A stretch of 64,000 nucleotides of DNA from Cristatella mucedo. Lineage: Eukaryota; Bryozoa; Phylactolaemata; Cristatellidae. The notes under the pieces were generated by a model. That model worked only from the letters and a program-made list of their open reading frames with translations. It was not told where the DNA came from and ran no database searches. Every line of letters starts with the position of its first letter. Within the stretch, counting starts at the first letter, position 1. The stretch covers positions 5,681,001 to 5,745,000 of the forward strand of contig WPIO01000017.1 in NCBI GenBank assembly GCA_009760855.2, read 5' to 3'. The translations under genes were made by a program, and so were the position numbers. Of this stretch, positions 11,930 through 25,196 are shown in pieces.

Positions 11930-12640
11930 TAGGATGTAATGTAATGTAATTTATCTCCATATGTAACTCCAATAAACCACAAAGACTAAGTGGTTGTAGT
12001 GCTGCAGAGTCTTCTATTGCATGCTCCAAGCCGAAGAGGGTTTCGGTACATATGCGGTAGCAAACAGACTGTATCTCACGAAGCAAAGAGGAAGTAGCAG
12101 TCATAGCTTAGTCTGGAGGAGAGCTACGGACGTGAGTAGCGTGGAAGCAGCAGCTTAGGACAGCATGAAAGGCTTCCTAATGAAATTTATTAAAATATTA
12201 GCATTTATCAAAGACATCGTCAAAATTCCGAGCACACGGTGCCATTCGCAAAACGGCATCGCATATTAGAAGATTAAAGTCTCTTAATTCAGCCGAATGC
12301 TTTGATGTCCTGAGAATAGCAGTTCCTTTTATTCTCGCTTACCTGAACGAAGTGTGTGGACATCCAGCCTCAGATGTCTGTTTGACAAGTAATTCATTTT
12401 ATCGGTCGTTGCAGCAGAGTCTGATTGTTAAAATGACACATACGGCAATGTATTGTATGCATGGAAGTAACAGTCAATCCCATAGACCCGAATCTCGTCT
12501 CCAAGAGATTCAGTATAAATGGAGAATATCAAACCTCTGAGAACTGTTAGACTCTACAGGTGACTGATCTGGTGGATGAGACTTGTCCGTCGCATGAAAC
12601 ACTGAACACGATAGGCCAACTACGATTTGAACCAATCTAG
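11930..12640 (-). mobile_element. LINE-B remnant in the right IR1 arm
   Basis: The minus-strand 3' end starts with ATGTA repeats at 11,935-11,952, the pentamer-type tail of LINE-B, followed by its conserved 3' region (GTTTCGGTACATATGCGGTA at about 12,040). The stretch after about 12,178 corresponds to the RT region of the left-arm copy, so about 500 bp present at 5,000-5,520 is missing here. It was present before the inverted duplication and later deleted internally. Confidence 0.7.
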
Positions 12641-13589
12641 TGTAATTGCTGAAAAAAAGAATTGACGTTGACAATCATTTGAGTAAGATATCGTGATCAA
12701 ACGTGTTGAGCACAGCTAATACGAAGATGCAGCAGGACTGGGGAAGCGACATTTCTGTCATCGTTGCTGCACAGCAAGTGGTTGGTTATACTAAGAGCAG
12801 TTTCAGTGTAGTAGTGTCACTTAAATCCTGACTACAAGCTTTCTTATGATTTATTATTTGCAGCGTGTGCTGCATGATTCTTGATGATAATCTTTCCATG
12901 AATCAATACTTTTATTAAAGAAATCATGTGAAGCTCGTAGATATAATGACAGTGTCTTTTTAGTGTGTTTTTAATCTTACTCTGACATACGAGACTCGCA
13001 CTGGCTTGCCTTCTTCGTACTTTCGTTTTGACTAAAGGTTAAGATGGTCATCTTCTAAGAACAAGGTTGTACGTTCAGCCCCGGTGGATTATGTAAAACT
13101 CTTGAGCGGAGACAAACTTTTCGAATGGCACTATACCAAATATTTTCTTATATAAATGCATGTACTTAGCTAATTGTGCAGTTTCCGAATCTTCGTGCCC
13201 ATAAATCCTGTTCTAAGCACAATAAATTGCCATTCCAGCCCCATGTTTACAGACTGTTGGCCTCAGGTTTTGCTCTATAGGTCCAACACTAAAATTAATT
13301 TCACGAATCGTACGAAGCGACTAATTTTCGAAGGATATTTTTAAGCCAGATAAGCCAAAAAAGTATGGGGTACCAGGAATTTTTTATACATCTATTTATT
13401 TTGAAACTGGTACTGTGGTAGCGAAATAAATTGGGCTCATTCCTCACTGAATTGTGTGCTGTTTGTATTCCCTGGAAGCAGTTCAGTAACAGTAACTTGA
13501 CGTTCTTCACCCCTTACTCTGTTAGTTGTAAAAGTTGGCTGTAATCTATAGCCTTCATAATTCAAGATTAACTTCAAGATTAAATTTTT

Positions 13590-15365
13590 CAGGCTGTTCA
13601 GATGTAAATGCGATTCTTCGTCCGATAAAACGTCTATGCTAGAAACCTATGATTTTTAGATTTATTTCTACAATCCTGCTCACCCCAATGTGCCGAATTC
13701 TGCTCTCTGGCTGAACAAGGTTCTCCACTAGCTCATGTACATGGTCCGATGCACATTAAAGGTCACACTCTCAATCAATTAATATCTAAACATTTAATGC
13801 TTACAACTTTCACTCTTATCAAATTGTGCACATCTTAACACAGTCTTATCTGTTTTTCTCAGTAGTATGCATATTTTTCGGTGAGAAAAATTGTCAGAAA
13901 AAATTCAGGTAGAAACCTTGATTATATGACTAATTGTGAAAGAAATATCTTTGCTAGCCACCTTAGCCTGATCCTCCAAACTTGCCTTTAATTACAGTTG
14001 AAACGCTAAAGCATGATACAAACTGATGCTCTAATGAGTTAACTCCTCCGATTAAGCCTGAGAGCACTGTGAGCTCTCCGTTTAGACAGCTTATGCTTCT
14101 ATGCTGCTGTTAAAAACACCAGGATAAACAATTGCAAGCTAAGCATAAGCATGCCCTAGATTAGGACTAAGTTTCAACAAAAAATTCGGTTACGAGGATT
14201 TTTATGCGTAATATCAATTCATGAGAGCGAAATCCTAGTCTAGCTTCTATAGGAACATGACAGATATACGTGCTTTTAGTAGACAAAAGCTAATGTCAAA
14301 CTCTAACCGTCAACTTTACCTCAAACCACAACAGTAACACACCACAAACAGAGATCTTCGAAATGATCTAGTCCACGCTTTTTCTTGCTGCTCTCCGAGA
14401 CCTATATATGCAATTGGTAGGTTTATCCTTAATGGTACATTCTACCTGGATATTTTAATACCTCATTTTTGTGCCTCAAGCCTGCATCAGTTGTCCATAC
14501 AATAAAGCTAATCTTAAGTCTAAGTAATACAGCTAGCCCTCTAGATAGACCCTAAGCCCACTGATTTCCTACAAAACTGGTAGTAGTGCTTGGATTACAA
14601 TACATATTAATGTAGCCAACTCTCGCTTTTGCCATCTAGGAAACATGTCATGGAAATATTCAGTGTTGTGAAGATGCGATATCAGATGCCAATACTGTAT
14701 GCTACGATACTGTACGGTACCAAAAAGGCTGCTTACCGATTTCATCCTTTCTGCACTGCCAAGACTCCTCCTCACTTTTAACCGATATAAGGAAGCTGCT
14801 ATTTCTTCGTATCATCCTATCCATTCGACTCGTCCTGCGATTGTTCTGTTAATTTTCTAACTGAGCGAAGGCCATGCCATGACCTCCTAACGTAAGCATG
14901 TCAAATAAATGTCTGTGGTTACGACCATGTTAGGGTGAAATGACTGTTGGGTCGTAAAAGCAATGGGTCGGACTTATTTTCTTTATTCGCAATAAATTTA
15001 TAGTGTTCCTTGCATTTTGAAAGTGTGCTAGTGGGTGCATGTTTCCGAATAGCTCTAATTGGCATTGTCCATCATGTCCCACATTCTGTCCAACTGAATG
15101 ACAGGCAGTCAAGACTGAAATGTTGACTTCATTTTTGTATTAAAGCTGATAATTATATTAATAATTCAAAGTCAAAATTGCTAACGTAACGGGGCAAGAA
15201 AGTATATTCGTTCCTGTGTGGCATGCATATAATGCCACAATAGTTTCAGATAGTTGCACATATTTATTGAGAAAGAGCAGAAGATAAAGGCGCTCGCCCG
15301 TCTTTAGCCAAGCAGATTACTACAGACTTGAGCGTCGGAAACGTCGGTGATTTCTCGAGATTCGC
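13590..15365. other. Right-arm-specific 1.8-kb block, unrecognised
   Basis: The left IR1 arm goes from the partner of 13,590 (about 2,440) almost directly to the partner of 15,366 (about 2,425), so this is an insertion here or a deletion there. The sequence is AT-rich and shows no open frame above 70 codons, no LINE motif and no obvious terminal inverted repeat by eye. Its identity is unknown; it could be a non-autonomous DNA element. Confidence 0.5.
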
Positions 15366-16689
15366 AGAAGCCCAGGCTCGTTTCCGAGATGGCGGTTGTC
15401 GATGAAGGTTAAAGGAAGACAAGACCGGTTGACTGATGGCAGTGAGAAAGAAGCCTGACGATTATCGGTATAAATCTATGGTGATGCCCAACTAGGTGGC
15501 GTAGCCACACGTTAACGCCAACCGAATTAAATTGTGTTAGGTTTTGTCTGTGCCAGGTTAGGCACTGACAGCTCAGCAGCCGAACTATGCAGCATGCTGC
15601 CATTTCTTCTGATGACGCATCAAATCATTTCTTGAGCTAAGAGATACCTTATTTGATTCTGCCAAAATCTAATCCGCAGACTGAATTGATGTCCCTCGTT
15701 CGTTCACTCTTATTTGCTGTGATATATTTTCCTTGAGCCGATGGGCTGAACAGGTCTGCTGTTTGCTCGCATGGCTGTGCCCAACAGATTAATTAGGCTT
15801 CGAAAAGGTTGAATCTGAAAAATATAAAGCAGTGCCTTTAAGTTTTTATATTTTGTCAAAACCTGATTTGCACTATGCCTGCTTCTTTTTGCTGGCACTT
15901 TCCCCATTGCCAACTTAATTTGGTGCGACATTTGTTCTCACCTGATATGGAGATATAGTCAGCTGCTTTTCAAAGACAGTCCACACCACTTGTTCGTTGC
16001 AGACAGGTGTTGTCAGGCTGCCCTGGTACCGATAGAAGCCGGATGTGTATGCATTTTTGACCAGGAAACCAAGTGCAAGTGGCGGCAGCGTTGTGTTGAC
16101 AGATGAGGCTGCAACGACAGTCTCAAAGTAAAGGGGAGCAAAATAAGTCTAAACAAAGCTTCCATTACTTTGCTTCGTACAGCTAAAACGGATAATCGGA
16201 TAGTTTTTAGCATATTTTTATATGCTAAGCTCATGTGCGAACTTTATTTATTAGATGCATGCAAATAAGCTTGTAATTACTGGAACAACTGCTCCCAGTG
16301 CATGGCTATTTCACTTCGATGGTGCTTTTGCCTTTCGATCACATTACCAAAGCTCGAAGCTACCTTTAGAGAAGTAAGAGCAGTTGAGGCTTTAGAGATT
16401 GTTGCTCACAATGAACAACATTCAAGTGATCTTTTCAGGACTGCATCGCGGTGGGTGGCACTCCAGTTTTCACGTAGGCAATTTACGAGCTCAGCTACAG
16501 TCTCTCTCCACAACCAGCTGCTTACCTGTGGTGCAATTCATCCAAGATGAAAATCCAATACGTAAAGTGCCCTTTGTATACTTATACACACTCACATTGT
16601 GCATGTTATTGCAAGCTAATTAAGATGCTTCCTGTAAATTATACGTTGAGTTTCAAGAAAGTGGTTTAACTCTCCATAAGGCACTAAAA

Positions 16690-16822
16690 ACATATTGTTA
16701 TTATGATTTAACTTACCATTCAATTCATTTCACTTTACAGCAAATGTAAAGCGCCTAGAGAGAGATTAAGTTCTCTGAGGGCGCTTTATCAAGTGAATTA
16801 TTATTATTATTATTATTATATA
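16690..16822 (+). mobile_element. LINE-A 3' tail inserted in the right IR1 arm
   Basis: This is a very short LINE-A insertion: ACTTACCATTCAATTCATTT, the hairpin at 16,748-16,787 and (ATT)n at 16,796-16,820. The left arm at 410-460 has only an AT-rich target with no hairpin. It therefore integrated after IR1 formed, independently of the insertion in the left arm. Confidence 0.85.
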
Positions 16823-17245
16823 AATAAGTGGCAGATGAAATAAAAATCTGATATAAAACTACAGAATTGTGCATGCATTAGTTAATAGCAGCCAGCAATT
16901 TCCCAATACCCTTTGCAGCTGTGTAGACATTAACTGGGTATGTAATAAATTCAATAAGCAGGCATGTGATCTGCTCGACATTTTTTATAATTAATCTGAT
17001 TAATGTATTGCCTCTGATCTGATAATTGCAACCATTGTTCTGTGCATACATTTCCGCTTTCTACTCGCCAGAGCTAATACTCACTGGAAGGGTTGCGACC
17101 TTTCATGGCGTTAACTCTGTCGACTAATGGTGCGAAATATTTGTTCCATTGATTATTCTTTACCTAAAGCAGATACAGCAAGAGCTAGCTTTGAAAATAT
17201 TTTCGCTCTTGAAATTCCTTTGCAGAGACGATCGGCGAAGTATAA

Positions 17246-19470
17246 TTGAGCTCTTCATACGGCTGCTGCTGCCACCGCCGTCGCCGATGGGGCTGTTTAT
17301 TTTTAAATTTCGGAGCTACTTGCCAGTGGGCGCCCACGGACAGCGGCTAGAAAAAGCTCGTCGAACCATAAAAGCTTAAGGCACTGCATACCTGGATAAC
17401 GATGGCCAACATTACGATGGCAGAGCTGTCATTCAAAGCAGCTTTAGCGACAGTCAGGCTGCTGTAGATTGTTTTGTGGTGAACGAGATGAAGCTATAAC
17501 GAGTCAAACATTTCACTGACTCATTTACTGATGGCACTAAGTAATTTGTGACAGCAGGGTAATTGTAGCAGCAGATACGTCTACCCATGCACCTGTTGAG
17601 TCCGACAAAGCTCACGGTAACCCCGGGGCTCTGTGTACTGTCAGACCACTCCTCCTCATTCTATGACTATCCTGTCTTTCTGCTTCGAGTATGATCCCCA
17701 GACCAGCCGCACGGAAGTACGAAGACAGTACAGAGATGAGAAAAGACACCAATTAATTAGTTCGATAATAAATGAACCCATTCGAGGTTAAGAATGCAGC
17801 CCTCTGAAAACACAGTAAGTAGACGTACCCTTAATTCTATTCGAGCACATAGAGATCGATAGTGCAGCCACTCGGTATTCTAGGGAAGCTAGTACATTTC
17901 CCGTGTGATGCATTAGTTACTCAGCTCGTGTCATTTCTAGGCGGGTACTCTGCCGAATAAGTTATCCTATAGGTACCGACAACTGGAAATTTCTAACGAG
18001 GGTTGGGACCCTAGATTGGAAACCGCATTCCACTATTCCGAACGCTTCTGGTTCCGTTACAGTCATCTGGGTTCTTCCGGACATCCCGTCTGTCCACCTT
18101 GGTCCGATCCGTCTCTGTCTGTGCCGGTGCCATATGTCGCCTCTCGGTCAATGCCAGTCTTCTTTCTTTCTAGCCTAAGTCCGTCACCGTCAGTACGATT
18201 CTATCCGTCCCACACAACAAGGTTTTTTTTTTACACACAATAGCATAAACACTGCTATCTTTACATAACCATTTATATTAAAAAAGAGCAGATAAGCTGA
18301 CCTGAATAACAAACACGCACACATTGATGCACCAACAAACCATTGCTTATGCAACCGGAAAGTATGAATTGAGATGGTAAAGCAAACAACGGACGTCGTC
18401 AATAACTAATCAATTTATTGACATAACTAAGTAAAAGCAAAATTAGTTAGAGGACAGGCTGATGATGATTTACTGTGTAAATTTGCATACAGGGATTATG
18501 CAGTAATGTTATCTATAATCGGCCATTTATTATCCCATATGATCGATAACCTTCATATAAACTTATTTCATACTGTCTTCTCATTGCAGATTCTACATTT
18601 CACGTAAAGTCTCGATGACATTGAGGCACCAGACATCTTTATCAACTGATCACGCTATAAAACGAACCGTAAAGCTTGGTTGAGGTAATTGTTAGAGCTC
18701 CATAAGGATCTCACCATGTAGAAGGCAGGCCATGTCTAAGAATTTCCCATAGTCTGCTGGATGCAATCAACAGAAATACATACCTCAAGCGGAGAGTGGC
18801 TGCTCCCGACTTCACTCTCCGCGCCAATTGTATTATTCGGGCCCCAGTGAAAGTGCAGACTAGCAGCATAGTACTTGGCTTCGAGGCCGCCTCCTTGCAG
18901 AATGTACTTTCTTGCCGGAAAAACCAATTCAACTGCAAGAAAATGTACTTTAAAAATGCTCTTGATAGCGTGGCTCTACTAGCGGCTACTAGCAGCATTG
19001 TAAGCCACCGTAGTAGGCCGGCACCTCCATATGCTAGTTTTCGGGTAAAATAAAAGATAAAAACAGCCAGGCAATAATAAGCAGCGAGGTTATTTTATAA
19101 AATTTCTTTTATATCGTTACATGCATTATAATAATAATGCATTTGAATTGGTCAGTGCATTTTGTGAGCTCACTTGCGTTTAATCTGTAAAGTAGGAGGT
19201 CCACTTAAAATACACTATGAAGCCCTGTAGTTAGGATCTACGGCGTTCTAAGCGTTTCCATGTGGTGCGTCATTAGGTAATTCCACAGAGACTCATCTCG
19301 ACAGGTCTAAGCATTCTAACTTCTCTTGAGATCTATCATTCATCTGAATTCAGCCGTCCAGAACTGTAGACCAGTTTGATTCGAGGGGTCGGAGACACCT
19401 CGAGGTATTAGCAAGGCTAACACTGGAAGCTTCGGCCTAGTGACGATAATAAACCGCAAGACGGGTCTAG
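17246..19470. other. No recognisable gene
   Basis: This is a mixed, mostly AT-rich stretch. Frames such as 18,016-18,243 (+) and 18,711-18,998 (-) have no recognisable domain, and for the latter an overlapping antisense frame is also open. A single run of nine T lies at about 18,223. I see no LINE, SINE or RNA gene here. Confidence 0.45.
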
Positions 19471-19479
19471 AAGTGCTAG

Positions 19480-20424
19480 GTGCTAGGTCCGGTTCTTTTC
19501 ACGATTTATACTCTGCCTCTTGCTGATGTGATTGCCAAGCACAATCTAAGCTTTCACTTCTATGCGGATGACACTCAGTTGTACCTTTGCTTTGATCCCT
19601 CCCAGCCTTCGAGCACCTCAAATTCTCTAAACTCACTTGCTGCATGCATTGATGACATCCGCACATGGATGACAGCAAACTTTGTAAAACTTAACGATGA
19701 TAAAACTAACTTACTAGTTATAGGCAAACCCAGTGTGATCCAGAGATTGGAAAGGCTGACTCTCAAAATTGGCTCTGCCAGCATATCTCCAGTTGAATCA
19801 GCTCGAAATCTAGGTTTCATATTCCAAAGCGACCTCTCGCTAGACGACCATATCAGCTCCACAGTCAAATCCGTCTATTTTCAGCTTCATAACATTGCTA
19901 AAATTAGGGCTTGTTTAGATAAAGATACCACGTCTAAGTTGGTCCATGCATTCGTGACATCCCGTCTCGACTTCTGCAACTCAGTGCTTACTGGCCTACC
20001 AGCATGTGCGATCAGGCGATTGCAGCTGGTGCAAAACTCTGCAGCCAGGCTTGTCTGTCGTGCGCATCGCAGTTGCCATATTACTCCACTTCTCGCCGAC
20101 ATGCACTGGCTACCAGTCAAGCAACGGATTGACTTCATGGTTTTGTCGCTCACTTTTAGGTCACTTCATTCTATGGCTCCAGCCTATCTGTCAAATATAC
20201 TACCCCATCAGGCCAAGCATCGCACCACCCGCTTTTCGGAATCCAACAGTCTAGAAATACCTCGTACAAACCTCAAGTCCTTTGGAGACAGTGCATTTAG
20301 TTCATATGCTCCCAAAGCCTGGAACTTCCTCCCGACCTGGGTCAGGACATCCCCCGACCTGACCACATTTAAAAGGAACCTAAAAACACACCTATTTAGG
20401 ACAGCATTTAGTGGGTCCCGGTGA
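19480..20424 (+). pseudogene. LINE-A ORF2 fragment: RT palm end and C-terminal domain, 314 codons open
   Basis: The frame encodes the end of a non-LTR reverse transcriptase. LGPVLFTIYTLPLADV (residues 2-17) matches the start of the palm segment, and FYADDTQLYL has the catalytic YADD at residues 28-31 (19,561-19,572). KLNDDKTNLLVIGKP, LGF.FQSDLSLDDHI and the C-terminal CR1/L2 block (NSAARLVCR, HWLPVKQRIDF, APKAWNFLP, FKRNLKTHLFRTAFSG) follow. The intact enzyme would copy LINE RNA at a nicked target. The endonuclease and the N-terminal half of the RT are missing, so the copy is dead although this part has no stop. The ATG is incidental; the true reading frame came from upstream. Confidence 0.9.
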
Positions 20425-20655
20425 TTCGTCCTTGATGTGCTTATGCGTGCTGACACTGTGCATGCTGCCACTAACCACATTTGCATGCTGACCCTGTGCA
20501 TGTCACCCCTAACAATATTATTCATTTCGTTTGTTTTTTCAAGCATGATTTTACTTACCATTCAATTGCATTTCACTTTACAGCAAATGCAAAGCGCCTA
20601 GAGAGAGATTAAGTTCTCTGAGGGCGCTTTATCAAGTGAATTATTATTATTATTA
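19482..20655 (+). mobile_element. LINE-A, best-preserved 3' copy
   Basis: This 5'-truncated CR1/L2-type element begins inside the RT domain, just before the catalytic box. It includes the whole C-terminal coding region, a 3' untranslated region of about 230 bp and the hairpin at 20,588-20,628, and ends in (ATT)n at about 20,640-20,655. This is the reference copy for the family in this window. The preceding sequence (19,470 and upstream) is not LINE-A, so truncation probably happened during target-primed reverse transcription. Confidence 0.92.
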
Positions 20656-20899
20656 GAACGGAAATTGCTACGCCCGGCTGGCAGAATGAACAAATTGACC
20701 TGCTTCCGCTAGGCTCTTAGTTGGAGTTCCTTTTGTCATAACTAAAAAACATATATTCGATGATTTCCAGAAAAAGCCATGAAAAACTTGAATGAGAATG
20801 CTGAATAGCTGTTAAGCTGAAAGCTTAATACGTATTTGTATGCGTGAGTAGACACGAACAGAGTGTTTAAGAAAGATTCACTATCCAAATAGTAATAAT

Positions 20900-22300
20900 A
20901 ATAAAAATTATTATTATTATTATAACACACGTGATAAAGGACCCTCGGATATCTCAATCTCGTTCTAGGCGATTACAATTTGCTACAAAGGCAACACGAT
21001 CGAACGCTTAGTGGTACTATGCTCAATTAACAACATGAATTACATGGTTAGGGGTAAGGTGCACAGGGTCAGCATACAAGTACGGTTATTGGAAGCTTGC
21101 GAAGCATCAGTACGCATACGCTATAAAGGTCGAATCACAGGGACCCACTTAATGCTGTCATAAATAGACGTATCTCCGTCAGTAACTCCACAAAGTCATA
21201 AAGACCATGTGGGTGTTACGCAGGAGAGTTTTGTATAGCACACTCACAGCCTAAGAGGCTTTCGGTACGCATTCGGTAGCCAACAGACATGGTCTCACGC
21301 AACAAACAGAAAGTGGGAAGCATAGCAGAGTTAGGAGAGCAGTTGAGGTAGTGAGTAGCAAAGAAGTAGCAGTTAAGGACCGCTGAAAAAGATGTGCCAT
21401 AGTCGGCAGTTGGAGAGTAGATGTCGTTGCGTAAGAATTGTGGAAGCGAGTTCCACAGTCTAGGACCTGCAGAGCTAAAGCTTCTGTCGCCAACTGTCTT
21501 TAAGCGGAGGAATGGGACAGCTAATTTATTGACCATACAGAACCTGAGGGCGCGAACCGTCTGAAACTGATGTCGAGGTTCAGCTAGATACGAAGGAGCC
21601 AAGCCGTGGCGGGCCTTGTGGGTCAGTGTAAGATATTTAAGTTATTTTTTAATGTGGTCCACTCAGGGATGTCGTAATGCAAGTCGGGAGTGAGTTTCAG
21701 GCTTTGGGAGCATACGTACTAAAGGCACGGTCTTCAAAGGATTTGAGGTACGTACGAGGTACTGGTAAAAAGTTGATTCCGAAAAGTGGGTGGTACGATG
21801 CTTCGCCTGGTCGGGGAGCAGATCTGATAAGCGTGCTTAAGCCAAAGAATGAAGGGACCTAGAAGTGGGTGACAAAACCTTGAAGACGATGCGTTGCTCG
21901 ATTGGTAGCCAGCGCAGCTTGACCAGAAGTGGTATGATGTCGCTACTGTGGCGATCACGACAGACAAGCCTAGCTGCTGAGTTTTGCGCCGGCTGTAGGC
22001 GTCTGATTGTACTGGACGGTAGACCAGCAAGCAGTGAGTCACAGAAGTCAAGACGGGATGAGACAGATGCATGAACCAACGTACATGTGATATTCCAGTC
22101 TAAATAAGCCCGCAATATAGCAGTACTATGAAGCTGAAAGTAGGCAGACTTGACTGTGGAGCTGGTGTGGTCGTCAAAAGAAAAGTCACATTAGAACACG
22201 ACACCTTGATTTCGGGCACATTCAGCAGGAGATATGCTAGCTCAGCCGATTTTGAGTGCTAGTCTTTCCAATATCTTAAACCCACTTGTTATCAACAAAG
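20900..22300 (-). mobile_element. LINE-A copy split by a LINE-B insertion
   Basis: LINE-A on the minus strand occupies 20,900-21,173 (3' tail with AAT-type repeats, decayed hairpin, 3' untranslated part) and 21,641-22,300 (C-terminal coding part: frames 21,734-22,072 and 21,837-22,115 with PLLVKLRWLPIEQRIVFKVL). Between them lies a minus-strand LINE-B. The sequence on both sides joins correctly in a typical LINE-A, so LINE-B entered an existing LINE-A. Several frameshifts are present. Confidence 0.85.
21174..21640 (-). mobile_element. LINE-B nested inside LINE-A
   Basis: The minus-strand frame 21,216-21,602 (128 codons) encodes APSYLAEPRHQFQTVRALR, LRLKTVGDRSFSSAG, RLWNSLPQFLRND, TNYLNCSPNSAM-like sequence and GYRMRTESLLGCECAIQNS, the LINE-B C-terminus. 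The 3' end (ATCTCCGTCAGTAACTCC complement) abuts LINE-A at 21,174. It is 5'-truncated near THKARHG. It is younger than the LINE-A host copy. Confidence 0.88.
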
Positions 22301-22496
22301 TAAGAATCCTTAGTCAGCATGAAGTCTTATTATTACAATCAAGATTATCTCGTGTTAATCATGCTTTTTTTGTAAACAAGAACGATGTTAGTGGTACGCA
22401 ATTTATTTCACGCCATGAAAGAAACAAATCAAATTCTATGCCTCTTGCAGAATGCTTTCACAAAGTTGCTTTAATTGATACTTATTTATGATAATA

Positions 22497-22556
22497 CGTT
22501 TGTATAGCGCCGTCTGAGAAGTGAATTTCTGTCCAGGCACTTTAAGTGTCCTTTAA
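22497..22556 (-). mobile_element. SINE-1 or LINE-A 3'-end scrap
   Basis: On the minus strand the order is an AGTGCCTGGACAG-type start, a TTC-rich loop, and GGCGCTATACAAA, which matches the 3' end of the tRNA-derived SINE more closely than LINE-A. No tRNA-like head remains. Confidence 0.5.
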
Positions 22557-23193
22557 AGTAAGCAATATCAAATGATTTAATCTGCTATTGCAGTGTCTCA
22601 TATAAATATGCATATATAAATATATATATATATATATGTACTGTGACAACAGTGTTGCAGCCATTCTGAACTAAAGTAATCTTCAAAAAACTTGGTGCTG
22701 ATAATTTTTCTACTAGCCATTGCTGACGCCTGACGATTGCCAGCGTAGCTGATACTTTGTAGCAGGGCTAATGACTCAAAGTTGTGTGCTGTTACATGCA
22801 GGTATGCCACGGTAGCCGAGCATGGCAGCAATACCTTAATTTAAAAATCACATGTCGGTCATCAAAATTATTCTAGTCTAAAGCAAGGATAACCATGCGT
22901 GAACACCAACGGCAAAGTGCAGCTCACTATTTTGAACCTGAAAGTAGCACTAACTGACTACAGCTACAGAGCATACTGGTATATTCAAAAGATTGTAAAA
23001 CGTCTAACACCTAATGCTCATAATTCAGGAGCCACTTAAAAAAACTTACCCCTGCCATAATTCAAGTAGTTTAGCTCGATACAAGTTTCAATGCACCTGT
23101 ATGTGCAGCCATTCTTAAGATATTTTATATCAACTTATGCACCTGTATAAATAATTTTGGTATATTTATGTATACCCTGAATATCGACATATA

Positions 23194-23194
<1 letters not shown>
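22557..23194. other. No recognisable gene
   Basis: This is an AT-rich stretch with a short AT microsatellite at 22,612-22,637. No LINE or SINE motif and no believable frame was seen. Confidence 0.5.
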
Positions 23195-23452
<258 letters not shown>

Positions 23453-25196
23453 CCAGGCAACCGTACGAGGAGGCACATATACGTACAACGTTTGATATAG
23501 GAATATGTACCTTCTCAGAGAAAATAAATTTGCAATAAGCCAAGAAGCATACATGCATATGAATATCTGTGTTTGTGTGTGGCCCTCTGTTTTTAATTCC
23601 ATAGTTTTACGAAAAGCAAAATTGGTAGCTATTCTCTTCTCCATCGTGGGCCTCCTCACACACCACTTCATACTGCCCTGCACTGGCTCCCACTCAAGCA
23701 ACTTGTCGACTTTAATAAAAAAAATAATAATAAAACACACTTGATATAGCACCCTCAGAGAACTCAATCTATTTGTAGGCATTAGAAATTATCTGCAAAG
23801 GAAGCACAATCGAATGGTTAGTAGTAACTTGCTCAACGACAACAAGCATAACATGGTTATAGGTGACATGCAAAGTGCCTGCTTTCAAACATGATTAGTG
23901 GCAGCATGCACAGCGTCAGCACCCATAAGCATGTAAAAGACAATCGTATTGACCCATTCAATACTATGATAAATAGATGCGTTTTTAGTTTATTTTTAAA
24001 TGTGGTCAAGTAAGGTGATGCCGTTAAGCAAGTCGAAAGTGACTTCCAGGCTTTGGAAGCATGCGAACTTATATAAGGAACAATCTCCAAAGGACTTTCG
24101 GTTCGTACGAGGTGTAGGTAAACGAATGGATTCCGAAAAGCAGTGGTACGATGCCACTATAAAATATTAGCTGCTAAATCAGTCAGTATGTAAAAAAAAT
24201 GTATATCATATATATATATATATATTTATTTATTTATATATTTACACTCTGCTTAGCCTAGTAGGTGTGTTGATAGGTTGGCTGGAACCAAAGATAGAAA
24301 ACACCTTAAAGTAAGTGACAGAACTTTAAAGTCTATGCGTTGCTTGGCTGGGAGCCAATGCAGGTCAGGAAGAAGTGGTGAGATGTAGCAACTGCAACGC
24401 TCACGAAAGACAAGCCTAGCTGCAGAGGTTCGCATCAGCTGAAATCGCCAGATTGCAGAGGCCGGTAGAATAGCAAGCAGTGAGTTACAGAAGTCAAGAC
24501 GGGCTGTCATAAATGCATGGACCAATTTAGATGTCATATCCCTGTCTACACAAGCCCGAATTTTAGCAAAGTTATGTAACTGAAAGTAGACAGACTTGAG
24601 TGTGGAGCTAACGTGGTCATCGAATTTAAGGTCACTTAAAAACACGGCACCTAGATTTTGTACAGGTTCAACTGAAAATGTGCTGGCAGAGCCGATTTTG
24701 AGCGTTTTGTTTTCCAATTTCTGAAACCCACTTGGCTTGCCCATAGCTAATAAGTTGGTTTTATCATCAATCAATTTAAGAATGTTTGCTGACATTCATG
24801 TGCAGATGTCATCAGTATATGCACCTAGAGAGTAGAGAGAATTCAACGTGTTTGAGGGCTGGGAGAGATCAGAGTAAAGGTACAATTGAGTGTCATCTGC
24901 ATAGAAGAACAAGACTAGGTAATCACATCGGCGAGTGAGAGAGTATAAATTCATGAAAATCACGGAGCCAAACACAGGGCTCTGAGGTGGCCCTTACTTC
25001 ATTGCTACCTCGAAGTATCTTTTTCTGTTCACATAAATACTTTGGAGTCTCCCACTGAAATAGGACCTGATCCGTTGCAGTGCAGTGCCGGAAATACCCA
25101 AGCGAGATGACAGGCGCTCAAAGAAGGACTCGGTGATCGATAGTATCACAAGCTGGCGAAAGATCAAGCAAAACAAGCAAAGAGGCTGTGGCAAAT

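Larger units (their letters stand above)
11168..17245. repeat. Right arm of inverted duplication IR1
   Basis: This is the reverse-complement partner of 1-6,515. It lacks the LINE-A present in the left arm: at about 12,690 the flanks of that insertion are directly joined (an empty site). It carries its own additions: about 1.8 kb of unrecognised sequence at 13,590-15,365 and a LINE-A 3' tail at 16,690-16,822. The LINE-B remnant is internally deleted near 12,178. Homology is followed to about 17,245, where the partner reaches the window edge, so the true outer end is unknown. Confidence 0.9.

Noticed and set aside
19480-20424. Retroviral or endogenous-virus polymerase
   Set aside because: The YADD box is followed by a CR1/L2-type C-terminal block and an (ATT)n tail; there are no LTRs, protease, integrase or envelope.
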